Part shown: positions 9,023 through 16,490 of the stretch, piece after piece
Layout: the number at the start of each line of letters is the position of its first letter
How positions within the stretch are numbered: position 1 is the stretch's first letter
Assembly: GCA_027484445.1 (NCBI GenBank)
Contig: JAIXSY010000025.1
Coordinates: 186,001 to 250,000, forward strand
Source: Verrucomicrobiaceae bacterium
Lineage (GTDB): Bacteria > Verrucomicrobiota > Verrucomicrobiia > Verrucomicrobiales > Verrucomicrobiaceae
DNA length: 64,000 nt
Direction of reading: 5' to 3'
Translations under genes and position numbers: made by a program
The notes under the pieces: generated by a model
Told to the model about the DNA's origin: nothing
What the model saw: only the letters and a program-made list of their open reading frames with translations
The model's database searches: none

Positions 9023-10393
9023 ATGTCCCCCTCTCTGTGTCTGCGCATCCTCGCGGTGGCATGCCTTCTTTTCCAGATCGGCATGGGCAGAGCACGTGCT
9101 GACCTCATTGGGGAATGGAACTCTTATGCCCTGAGCATGGCCAGGGACGCGGGAATGACCGCGCCTGAGGTATCGCGGCTGATGGCCATCCTGAACGCCT
9201 CCATTTACAATTCAGTCGAGGGGATCGCTGGGCAGCATGAGCTCTACACCCACGGCACCTACACGGGTCCGTCAGGCGTGGCGCTACCGGGAGCCTCCAT
9301 GTCGGCAGCAGCTGCCACTGCTGCTCATACGGTTTTGTATTCCTTGTATGCCTCCAATTCCCAGGTCGTTAGCGACATCAATGCGCTTTATACCCAGCAG
9401 CTGAGTCTAATGCCCGACGATACAGCCCGGTCCGATGGCCTGAGCTATGGTTATCTCGTGGCAGGCGATTTGGTGAACTGGCGCAGCACGGACGGTGCCT
9501 CCGATGCCGGAACAGGCTCTTACAATGTTCAAGGTTCGGCAGGCTCTTGGGTGCCTACCCTTCCGAGCTATCAACAAGCTTTGCTACCTGGCTGGGGGAA
9601 TGTGGAGACCTTCACCATCAGTGGCGTGGAGCCTTACACGGGCAGCCTTGGCATATCCAACAATCAGTGGATCGCGACTCCAGAGTATGCGACCCAGTTT
9701 GAGAACGTGCGCCTGCTCGGCAGCGACACCAGTGGAACCAGGACGATCCAGCAAACCAATGCTGCATTGTTCTGGGAAGGCGCACCAGGCACTATCACTC
9801 ACGTCGGACTGTGGAACCAAATTGCGGCTGGCATTGTCAGCACAAACAGCCTGAGTGTTCAGGAATCAGCCCGCCTTTACGCTGCGCTCAACTTGGCCCT
9901 GGCGGATGCGGCCATCGTGGCTTGGAACACCAAATACAGCGTGGATCTTTGGAGCCCCATCACCGCGATCCAAAATGCCAATGGCGATGGCAATGCGGCT
10001 ACCCTGCAAGATGACAACTGGATGCCTTTGTTGAACTCGCCAAACACACCCTCTTACTTCGCTGAGCAGGCCATCTTTGGCTCTGCGGCTGCAGGAATCC
10101 TGGAGTCGTTCGCTGGCCCCTCGTATGCCTTTACCCTGGGCAGTGACACGGATGGCGACGGCATCGCCGACATCACTCTCAACTTCAGCTCCCTCGAAGA
10201 AGCGCGTCAGATGGCAGTAATGAGCGGTCTGTGGGGCGGCATCTACTTTGAGCGTGCACTGCTGGATAGCGCGACGGCTGGCAGCAACATCGCCGATGCC
10301 GTGCTGAGCAGCCAATTTGCCGTGGTGCCAGAGCCCACCAGCCTGTGGCTTGTGCTCATTGCAGGTGCAATGGCAATGCGGCGGCGGCGCTGA
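9023..10393 (+). CDS. PEP-CTERM protein related to vanadium-dependent haloperoxidases, ligands largely lost
   Basis: A 456-residue exported protein: signal peptide (residues 1-26, ending ARA), then an all-helical body of the vanadium haloperoxidase/PAP2 superfamily, then a PEP-CTERM tail (VPEPTS, hydrophobic helix, RRRR). The family resemblance is clear in ALADAAIVAWNTKY, SPITAI and the final EEARQMAVMSGLWGGIYF block. The residues that bind vanadate are mostly gone. In the first motif (K-x6-R-P) Lys304 is kept but Arg is Ser311. The SGH motif is replaced around AEQAIFGSAAAG. In the third motif Arg becomes Gly402 and His becomes Tyr408. The protein is therefore unlikely to be a classical haloperoxidase or phosphatase and may be structural or binding. 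It sits 169 bases after the choice-of-anchor A gene, with its own strong ribosome-binding site. Confidence 0.8.
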   Translation: MSPSLCLRILAVACLLFQIGMGRARADLIGEWNSYALSMARDAGMTAPEVSRLMAILNASIYNSVEGIAGQHELYTHGTYTGPSGVALPGASMSAAAATAAHTVLYSLYASNSQVVSDINALYTQQLSLMPDDTARSDGLSYGYLVAGDLVNWRSTDGASDAGTGSYNVQGSAGSWVPTLPSYQQALLPGWGNVETFTISGVEPYTGSLGISNNQWIATPEYATQFENVRLLGSDTSGTRTIQQTNAALFWEGAPGTITHVGLWNQIAAGIVSTNSLSVQESARLYAALNLALADAAIVAWNTKYSVDLWSPITAIQNANGDGNAATLQDDNWMPLLNSPNTPSYFAEQAIFGSAAAGILESFAGPSYAFTLGSDTDGDGIADITLNFSSLEEARQMAVMSGLWGGIYFERALLDSATAGSNIADAVLSSQFAVVPEPTSLWLVLIAGAMAMRRRR

Positions 10394-10401
10394 GCTCTCG
10401 A

Positions 10402-10437
10402 AAAAAGGGCGGCGTTAGGCTCCATGGAGACCGCCGC
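10402..10437 (-). terminator. Rho-independent terminator of the AraC gene
   Basis: Read on the minus strand, GCGGCG pairs with CGCCGC around a loop that itself contains CTCCATGGAG, and is followed by CC and a run of six T. The hairpin overlaps the last codons of the AraC-family gene. It may also slow transcription arriving from the convergent PEP-CTERM gene. Confidence 0.55.
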
Positions 10438-11293
10438 TTTCACGAAAAGCAGTCGGCGTCAGCCCTGTGTGTCGTTTGAACCAAGCTGTGAAATGCGGCG
10501 GATGGCGGAAACCGAGGCCAAAGGCAATCTCCTTTAGCGCCAGATCTTTGGAGATCAGTTGCTCGCGAGCAGCATCCAGACGGCGGCGATCCATCCAGGC
10601 TTGTGGGGTCATGCCCAGATGACTACGGAGCAGATCATGCAGGCGCCGCTCGCCTAGGCGCTGGCTCTCTGCCAGAGTAGTGAATCGCAGTGGCTCCTGC
10701 AGCGGCCAGGCCTCAAGCTTTTTCAGCACCGGACCGAGGCTTCGATCTGCACGGCCGCGCGCTTGCAGTGGCACTCCCAGACCTTCCACAGCGGCTAGGT
10801 ACTCATGAAACCAATCCCGAAACGCCACCTCGCGCTGGCTCCAGCGCTTCAGCGTCGCTGCCTGGGGCTGGATCGCCTCGCGATAAGTCACCTCGGCACG
10901 GCGACCGTGGACGGTGTGAAAAAGCTGACGTGTCGCCGCCAGCAGGGCGCGGCTCTTGGCCGGGGAAAAAGCCACATTCAGCCCCGATTGAAAGAGAGGC
11001 TCGCCCGAGGGCCAATCGCAACGAAATCCTACCGAGAGTAACCGGGTGCCCTGCGCGAACCATTGCTGTCGAGTGCCAGGGGCAGAAAAGAAGCTATGCC
11101 CTGGCTTCACGACGACTTCTCGGCCCGAGGCCTTTAACCGGGCCTCCCCTGTATCGACCCAAAACCAACCCGCAGGCACCGTGATGACCTTTGACCAAGT
11201 ATCCGTCACCGGCACGGCGCTGTGATAGACCCAGAGCCAGTCAAAGCGCAGGCTCTGCCAGACGGCAGGAGCCAGGAGAAAAGAAGTCGTCAT
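10415..11293 (-). CDS. AraC-family transcriptional regulator
   Basis: A 292-residue regulator. The N-terminal ~150 residues look like a cupin-type ligand-binding domain (WVYHSAVPVTD..., then VVKPGHSFFSAPGTRQQWF), as in sugar-sensing AraC proteins. The C-terminal ~100 residues carry the two helix-turn-helix units of the AraC/XylS DNA-binding domain, including RLHDLLRSHLGMTPQAWM and LKEIAFGLGFRHPPHFTAWF, the latter matching the family's conserved second HTH. It is transcribed divergently from the large secreted protein gene starting 142 bases away, and the shared intergenic region has GCAGGC-containing inverted repeats. Control of that gene is the simplest inference. The effector is unknown. 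Confidence 0.92.
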   Translation of the reverse strand: MTTSFLLAPAVWQSLRFDWLWVYHSAVPVTDTWSKVITVPAGWFWVDTGEARLKASGREVVVKPGHSFFSAPGTRQQWFAQGTRLLSVGFRCDWPSGEPLFQSGLNVAFSPAKSRALLAATRQLFHTVHGRRAEVTYREAIQPQAATLKRWSQREVAFRDWFHEYLAAVEGLGVPLQARGRADRSLGPVLKKLEAWPLQEPLRFTTLAESQRLGERRLHDLLRSHLGMTPQAWMDRRRLDAAREQLISKDLALKEIAFGLGFRHPPHFTAWFKRHTGLTPTAFRESGGLHGA

Positions 11294-11340
11294 TCACGCA
11301 GGATGGCGTGAAGCACTGCGCTCGCCAAGCCTTGTCTAAG

Positions 11341-11407
11341 GCAGGCAAGGCCACCCATGCAGCCTGTAAGCCTTTTCCATCTCGCATAAGTCAGCAGGCT
11401 TGCCTGC
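11341..11407. promoter_or_regulatory. GCAGGC inverted repeats between divergent AraC and secreted-protein genes
   Basis: GCAGGCAAG at 11341-11349 recurs as its exact reverse complement CTTGCCTGC at 11399-11407. The second copy also forms the tight palindrome GCAGGC-TT-GCCTGC (11394-11407), so three GCAGGC half-sites are present in two orientations. AraC-family proteins bind paired half-sites, so this is a candidate operator for the divergent pair. It ends about 28 bases before the start of the secreted protein. Confidence 0.4.
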
Positions 11408-11435
11408 ACGCCTCCCTTCATGCTCCACTGGCGAA

Positions 11436-13847
11436 ATGCGTCGCCTTGCTCTTTTGTTTGTTTTTGCCACCTCTCTGCTTTCTGGCCAAGAGCCCCGTCA
11501 GATCAGCGGTATCTACCCGCACCTGGCCATGTTCAATAACGAAGGCGAGTGCGGCACCGGGGCCGTCGTGCCTTGGGCGGATCGGCTGTGGGTCATCACT
11601 TATGGACCGCACCTACCCTTTGGCAGCAGCGACAAGCTGTATGAGATCACCCCAGACCTTCGGCAGGTGATCCGCCCGGAAAGCGTAGGGGGCACACCGG
11701 CGAACCGAATGATTCACCCCGAGACGCAGCAACTCCTGATCGGTCCCTATGTCATTGATGCACAGCGCCAGGTGCGCGTCATTCCACCGAATCAGATGCC
11801 AGGGCGCCTCACAGGCAATGCACGCCACCTGACCACACCCGCCACCAAGGCCTACTACGCCACGATGGAAGAGGGTCTCTACGAAGTGGACCTGAAGACC
11901 CTGGAGGTGGTCGGACACATCAAGGATGGCAATCCTCCCAATAAGGGCTTCTCCAAAGAAACCCAGCCTGCCAAGCTGACCTCTCAGCTCCCGGGTTATC
12001 ACGGCAAAGGGCTCTACAGCGGCCAGGGACGTCTGGTCTATGCGAACAATGGCGACCGCGACAAACGCGTGGTCTTTGATCCTGCCACGCCAAGTGGAGC
12101 GCTTGGCGAATGGACCGCGCCCGGCCAAGACTGGAATCTGGTGCGACGCAACCAGTTCACCGAAGTCACAGGCCCTGGAGGCATCATCGGTAACGAACAT
12201 CCAGAGTCAGACCCAGTCTGGAGCGTCGGCTGGGACCATCGATCTTTGATCCTGATGTGCCTGCACAGTGGCCAGTGGCATAGCTATCGGCTACCGAAGT
12301 CCAGCCACAGCTACGATGGCGCTCACGGCTGGAATACGGAGTGGCCACGCATCCGCGACATTGGAGAAAAGGAACTGCTCATGACAATGCACGGCGCGTT
12401 TTGGAGTTTCCCCAAGAACTTCAGCCCAACCCACAGCGCAGGCATCACGCCACGCAGCAATTACCTCAAAGTGATCGGCGACTTCGCTCGCTGGAGAGAT
12501 CGGCTGGTGCTCGGCTGCGACGACTCGGCCAACAAAGAATTCCTGAACGTGCGCAAAGCCAAGGGCAAGCTCGCCGGCCCTGGCCAATCGCAATCGAACC
12601 TCTGGTTCATTGCGCCAGAGAAGCTCGATCAGCTCGGCCCCGTGATCGGACGCGGAGCCGTCTGGCTGGAGGATGCCGTGAAGTCTGCAGAGGCCAGCGA
12701 GCCCTATCTTTTCAGTGGCTACCAGCATCGCTCACTTCACCTCGTGGCTCCTGCGACTGCAGCCTTCACCCTGGAGGTAGATGAAAAAGGCAACGGCACT
12801 TGGCTGGCAAAAAACACCTTGGCGGTAAGTGCTGATGGCAACCTATGGCTTGACTTTCCTGCTCAAGAAAAGGCCGTGTGGGTGAGACTGCGCGCCCAGA
12901 AAGACATCGCCAAGGTGACGGCCATGTTTCACTATCGAAACGATGACTCCCGCTCCACGGAAGCTGATGCCATGTTTGATGGCATCGCCACAGCTGAAGA
13001 CAATCAGGCAACAGGTGGTGTGATGTTAGCACGTGGCGCTGGGATGAAGACGCTGCGCTACGTCACCACAACGGGAAGCGGCTACGACCTGGGAGCTGCC
13101 TTTGACCTGAAGCCGGTGAAGGATGAGAAAGGCATTCAGTGGACTCGGAAAAACGCCGAGATCCCCACTGGCGTGCTGAATCATGACGCTGCCTCCATCC
13201 TCTATGTGGATGAAAAAGGACGCTGGCGTCTGCCGCGCGGCACGAAGGCACTGGACACCTCAGGCCCGCTCGGGGTGGAACGTGTCTGCCGTGAAGTCTG
13301 CACGGAGCGCGATCTTTTCAATGCAGGCGGAACCTTCTTCGAACTGCCAGCAGAGAATGCGGGCGGCTTTGCCAAAGTGCGGCCCGTGACCACACACAAC
13401 CGCCGCATCAAGGACTACGCTAGCTACCGCGGCCTGCTGGTGATCAGTGGTTTGAAAAAAGACGCGCAGGGCGAGCACATCGTGCGCTCTAGCGATGGGC
13501 AGGCTGCTCTCTGGGTGGGTGCCGTGGATGATCTGTGGCGCTTTGGAAAGCCACGAGGTTTCGGTGGCCCCTGGAAGGACACGAAGGTCAAGGCGGGCAC
13601 GGCTAGTGACCCTTACCTGTTCACCGGCTATGATAGGAAGAGGCTGACGCTGAGCACCGATGAGCCCACCCGCATCACGGTAGAGGCAGATCTGACCGGC
13701 ACCGGTCTTTGGGTAAAGTATCAAAGCTTCGATGTCTCTCCCGGCGAAGACAAGGTGCACACCTTCCCTGCGAGTTTCGGAGCTTACTGGCTGCGCTGCG
13801 TCAGCGATACAGACGCGACCGTGAGCGCTCAGCTGGAGTATGATTGA
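11436..13847 (+). CDS. Large secreted protein of unknown function with internal duplication
   Basis: An 803-residue protein with a signal peptide (MRRLALLFVFATSLLSGQ). The start was taken at MRRLA rather than the in-frame ATG 36 bases upstream because it gives a proper basic-hydrophobic leader. The N-terminal 400 residues are rich in short strand-turn units with W, Y and G (GAVVPWADRLWVITYGPHL, GLYEVDLKTLEVVGHI), suggesting a beta-propeller. Two regions are clearly homologous to each other. Residues ~405-495 contain AVWLEDAVKSAEASEPYLFSGY; residues ~705-803 contain GPWKDTKVKAGTASDPYLFTGY. Both continue with a T-E-D-GxGxW pattern, FPA and an xWxR segment, consistent with a duplicated jelly-roll or beta-sandwich. 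Divergence from an AraC regulator suggests induction by a substrate. No catalytic motif was recognised. Confidence 0.7.
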   Translation: MRRLALLFVFATSLLSGQEPRQISGIYPHLAMFNNEGECGTGAVVPWADRLWVITYGPHLPFGSSDKLYEITPDLRQVIRPESVGGTPANRMIHPETQQLLIGPYVIDAQRQVRVIPPNQMPGRLTGNARHLTTPATKAYYATMEEGLYEVDLKTLEVVGHIKDGNPPNKGFSKETQPAKLTSQLPGYHGKGLYSGQGRLVYANNGDRDKRVVFDPATPSGALGEWTAPGQDWNLVRRNQFTEVTGPGGIIGNEHPESDPVWSVGWDHRSLILMCLHSGQWHSYRLPKSSHSYDGAHGWNTEWPRIRDIGEKELLMTMHGAFWSFPKNFSPTHSAGITPRSNYLKVIGDFARWRDRLVLGCDDSANKEFLNVRKAKGKLAGPGQSQSNLWFIAPEKLDQLGPVIGRGAVWLEDAVKSAEASEPYLFSGYQHRSLHLVAPATAAFTLEVDEKGNGTWLAKNTLAVSADGNLWLDFPAQEKAVWVRLRAQKDIAKVTAMFHYRNDDSRSTEADAMFDGIATAEDNQATGGVMLARGAGMKTLRYVTTTGSGYDLGAAFDLKPVKDEKGIQWTRKNAEIPTGVLNHDAASILYVDEKGRWRLPRGTKALDTSGPLGVERVCREVCTERDLFNAGGTFFELPAENAGGFAKVRPVTTHNRRIKDYASYRGLLVISGLKKDAQGEHIVRSSDGQAALWVGAVDDLWRFGKPRGFGGPWKDTKVKAGTASDPYLFTGYDRKRLTLSTDEPTRITVEADLTGTGLWVKYQSFDVSPGEDKVHTFPASFGAYWLRCVSDTDATVSAQLEYD

Positions 13848-13868
13848 AGGTCGTCTCGCGAAGGGGGA

Positions 13869-14057
13869 TCAAGACCCAGGCGGCAAGATCTGCGGCAAGG
13901 CAGGACGCCCGAACCGTTCGCTGCCGTAGCCATAAGGCATGTTTGTGCGCGCGGCGTGGCCTTTGATCATGAACCAAAAGAGAAAGGCTAGCACCAGAGA
14001 GAGCAGCTTTTCCTTCCAGTTGCGGGTGAAGAGATTTTTAAACTGATCCCAGCTCAC
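13869..14057 (-). CDS. Short CdaR/YbbR-like membrane peptide overlapping cdaA
   Basis: A 62-residue protein starting with GTG inside the 3' end of cdaA; the two frames overlap by 20 bases, so translation is probably coupled. Residues 7-32 (NLFTRNWKEKLLSLVLAF, then LFWFMIKG) match the N-terminal membrane anchor of CdaR (YbbR-domain) proteins: NW..KLLSL.LA.LLW. CdaR normally follows cdaA and regulates the diadenylate cyclase through extracytoplasmic YbbR repeats. Here the repeats are absent and only about 25 residues follow the helix, with a Gly/Pro-rich tail. The short length does not look like recent decay, because no YbbR-like sequence follows the stop. A function as a minimal CdaA partner is inferred from position and anchor sequence. 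Confidence 0.7.
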   Translation of the reverse strand: MSWDQFKNLFTRNWKEKLLSLVLAFLFWFMIKGHAARTNMPYGYGSERFGRPALPQILPPGS

Positions 14058-14841
14058 GCGTCGGTTCCTCCGTCGGGGGTTCGGGGTTCACACTGCCAAA
14101 AGTCAGCAGCTCATTCAGTCGATTCCTGAGATCCTCAGGCTCCAGATCATGCTCCAGCTTGCCACGGTAGGCGATGGACAAGGCTCCACTTTCCTCACTC
14201 ACGATCAAGGCGATGGCGTCAGTCTCTTCCGTGACGCCCATGCCTGCCCGATGGCGCAGACCGATGGCACGGTCGCGAACTTCCTTTTGACTGACCGGAA
14301 AGACGCAGCCAGCCGCCTGGATGCGGCCTTGATCAATGATCACACCTCCATCGTGTAGGGCTGTTTTGGGATGGAAGATGGTAGAAATGAGTTCCACGCT
14401 CATGGCAGCATCCACCTCCACGCCTGTCTCGACGAATTGCTTGAGGTCAATCCCACGTTTGAGTGCGAAGAGAGCGCCACAGCGGCGAGCAGAGAGCTTC
14501 TGCATGGCCTCCAGCAAGACATCGAGAGATTCGGGGTCAGGCCGATTGAAAGAAAAAAGCCGGTGGCTGCCCAGCTCAGCCAGCACACGACGCAGCTCAG
14601 GCTGGAAAAGCACGACCAACGCGACGGCCAAAAAGACAGAGATGCGCTGGAGCAGCCAGCTGATGACCTCCAGCTCAAGCAGTTGCGAAATCAGCGCCAG
14701 ACTGAGCAGGAGGATGAGAAGACCTGTCAAAATGCGCGCCCCGCGCGTGGCACGGAAGAACAAGTAACCATGATAGGCTAACGCGGCGAGGATGATGATC
14801 TCCACGCCATCGCGCCAGTGCTCTGTCACAAAGTTCCACAT
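14038..14841 (-). CDS. cdaA: Diadenylate cyclase (c-di-AMP synthase), CdaA type
   Basis: A 267-residue membrane enzyme converting two ATP into cyclic di-AMP. Three transmembrane helices lie in residues ~12-85 (EIIILAALAYHGYLFF; ILTGLLILLLSLALISQLL; the ISVFLAVALVVLF segment), followed by the DisA_N catalytic domain. Signature residues are present: FQPELRR, the catalytic LHDGGVII, and RHRAG with its metal- and ATP-binding residues, then the GVTEETDAI segment. The start was set at MWNFVTEHW. The much longer upstream frame was rejected because it runs through the divergent PQQ gene and has no membrane or family character. A CdaR-like peptide gene overlaps the 3' end; glmM, often third in such operons, is absent. 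Confidence 0.95.
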   Translation of the reverse strand: MWNFVTEHWRDGVEIIILAALAYHGYLFFRATRGARILTGLLILLLSLALISQLLELEVISWLLQRISVFLAVALVVLFQPELRRVLAELGSHRLFSFNRPDPESLDVLLEAMQKLSARRCGALFALKRGIDLKQFVETGVEVDAAMSVELISTIFHPKTALHDGGVIIDQGRIQAAGCVFPVSQKEVRDRAIGLRHRAGMGVTEETDAIALIVSEESGALSIAYRGKLEHDLEPEDLRNRLNELLTFGSVNPEPPTEEPTRELGSV

Positions 14842-15018
14842 GCGATTGGAAGGCTGACCTTTCTCATGCCAGAGGCCTGAAAGGTTGCAAGGCATTCCTC
14901 GGTGTGAGGCAAAAGGCTGCAGACGGGTCATGGGTTTCGTTTGCCTGAATCCGCGAAGGCGTAAGAGTGCGGCCCTGTGTCCCGTTTGGACACGCCTAGT
15001 CTCATTCCTCTCACCCCA

Positions 15019-16299
15019 ATGATCCAACGCACCACCCTCCTCCTGAGCGGCGCTTTGCTCTCCGCAGCTAGCCTGTCCGCCCAGACCACCGCCCCTGCTG
15101 AGTGGGCACAGTTTCGCGGCCCAAACCATGATGGCACCGCGCCCGTCCTCAAAGTCAGCAACTGGAAGGGAGCCAAGCTCAAGCAGCTCTGGAAGACCGA
15201 GACGCCAGCTGGATTCAGCTCCTTTGCAGTGGCTGGGGCAAACGCCTACACAATCATCACCGGAGAAACTGAAGGGAACACGGGTGAAGTTTTGCTTTGC
15301 CTGGATGTGCGCACGGGTAAGGAAAAGTGGCGGAAACCTCTGACCGTGATCAACAAGTATGATGGCGGTGGTGACGCTGGCTCCAATGACAACAAGGGTG
15401 GTGATGGCCCACGCTCCACCCCCATTGTGGACAATGGCAAGGTCTATGCCATCGACGCCAACCTGGGTGTTTTTTGTTTCGATGCCGCCACCGGCAAGCC
15501 TGTGTGGAACCGCGATGTGATGAAGGAAAACGCCGGGGTTCAGATCAAGTGGCAGAACGCTGCCTCTCCGGTGATCGATGGCAACGTGCTGCTCATGTGC
15601 GGCGGTGGTGAAGGCCAAGCCCTGCTCGGCTTGGACAAAACCAGCGGCGAAGTCATCTGGAAAGGTGAGGACGACAAGATGACCCACGCCACGCCAGTGA
15701 TCGCTGACATCCACGGTGTGCATCAGTGCATCTTTTTCACCCAAAAAGGCCTCGTGGCGGTAACCCCGGCGAGCGGCAAGGTGCTCTGGCGCGCAGATTT
15801 CCCCTTCAAAGTCTCCACCGCAGCCAGCCCAGTTGTTTATGAAGACATCGTCTATTGCTCCGCTGGCTATGGCGTGGGTGCAGGTGCCTTCAAAATCAGC
15901 AAGAGCGGTTCAGGTCTGTCTGCGGAGCAGATCTGGCGTCGTGAAAACGAGTGCTTCAATCACTGGAGCACCCCGGTCGTGAAAGACGGCTACCTTTACG
16001 GCATGTTCAGCTTCAAAGAATATGGCTCTGGCCCCCTTGCCTGCGTGGACATCAAGACCGGCAAAGACATGTGGAAAGAAGGCGGTTTTGGCCCTGGCCA
16101 AGTCATCCTGAGCGGGGACAAGGTCATCGCCCTGAGCGACAAGGGCGAGGTCGTCATCGTCGAAGCTAGCTCTGAAAAATACACCGAACTGAAGCGCGAT
16201 GACGTGCTGGATGGCAAGGTCTGGAGCTATCCCGTGCTGGCCTACGATCGCCTCTTTGCCCGCAGCACGGTGGAAGGTGTCTGTCTCGAAATTCAGTGA
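15019..16299 (+). CDS. Exported PQQ-like beta-propeller repeat protein
   Basis: A 426-residue protein with a signal peptide (residues 1-22, cleavage after SLSAQ). The body is built of repeated PQQ-type blades with the tryptophan-docking pattern, such as WAQFRGPNHDG at the start, CLDVRTGKEKWRK, CFDAATGKPVWNR, GLDKTSGEVIWKG and TPASGKVLWRAD. This 'outer membrane protein assembly-like/PQQ-like domain' group is abundant in Planctomycetes and Verrucomicrobia. It lacks the catalytic residues of quinoprotein dehydrogenases as far as can be seen. BamB is related in fold but is smaller, lipidated and sits in a different context. The gene stands alone and ends in a strong terminator. Its ligand is unknown. 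Confidence 0.88.
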   Translation: MIQRTTLLLSGALLSAASLSAQTTAPAEWAQFRGPNHDGTAPVLKVSNWKGAKLKQLWKTETPAGFSSFAVAGANAYTIITGETEGNTGEVLLCLDVRTGKEKWRKPLTVINKYDGGGDAGSNDNKGGDGPRSTPIVDNGKVYAIDANLGVFCFDAATGKPVWNRDVMKENAGVQIKWQNAASPVIDGNVLLMCGGGEGQALLGLDKTSGEVIWKGEDDKMTHATPVIADIHGVHQCIFFTQKGLVAVTPASGKVLWRADFPFKVSTAASPVVYEDIVYCSAGYGVGAGAFKISKSGSGLSAEQIWRRENECFNHWSTPVVKDGYLYGMFSFKEYGSGPLACVDIKTGKDMWKEGGFGPGQVILSGDKVIALSDKGEVVIVEASSEKYTELKRDDVLDGKVWSYPVLAYDRLFARSTVEGVCLEIQ

Positions 16300-16331
16300 T
16301 GATCCGGTCGATCCTCACGATGTGAAAGGAA

Positions 16332-16360
16332 AGCCCGGGGCGCGCGTCCCGGGCTTTTTT
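16332..16360 (+). terminator. Rho-independent terminator after the PQQ-like gene
   Basis: AGCCCGGG pairs perfectly with CCCGGGCT across an 8-base loop and is followed directly by T residues (GGGCTTTTTT). This is a strong canonical terminator that separates the PQQ gene from the E2 gene. Confidence 0.92.
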
Positions 16361-16416
16361 GTGCCTCAGGAGGTCAAAAAGGTGAATCTCAGGCTGAAAT
16401 TTCCTACCACACGGAT

Positions 16417-16444
16417 TTGAGTCTGGCGCGGGACTCGCTAGTCT
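16417..16444 (+). promoter_or_regulatory. Candidate sigma70-type promoter for the E2 gene
   Basis: TTGAGT (-35) and TAGTCT (-10) are separated by 16 bases, with the predicted transcription start about 40 bases before the E2 start codon. It lies after the terminator of the preceding gene, so it would have to supply the E2 transcript. The same CTAGTCTC string occurs just before the PQQ gene (14996-15003). Confidence 0.45.
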
Positions 16445-16490
16445 CGCCGTCTCCTAGTCCCCCAAAACCTCATTTTTTCCCACGACCGCC

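Noticed and set aside
11400..11435. Earlier ATG-type start for the secreted protein next to araC
   Set aside because: The 12-residue extension breaks the signal peptide pattern; the internal ATG gives a proper leader.
14842..15744. Upstream extension of the cdaA frame by about 300 codons
   Set aside because: It overlaps the divergent PQQ gene and lacks any domain or membrane character; CdaA begins naturally at MWNFVTEHW.
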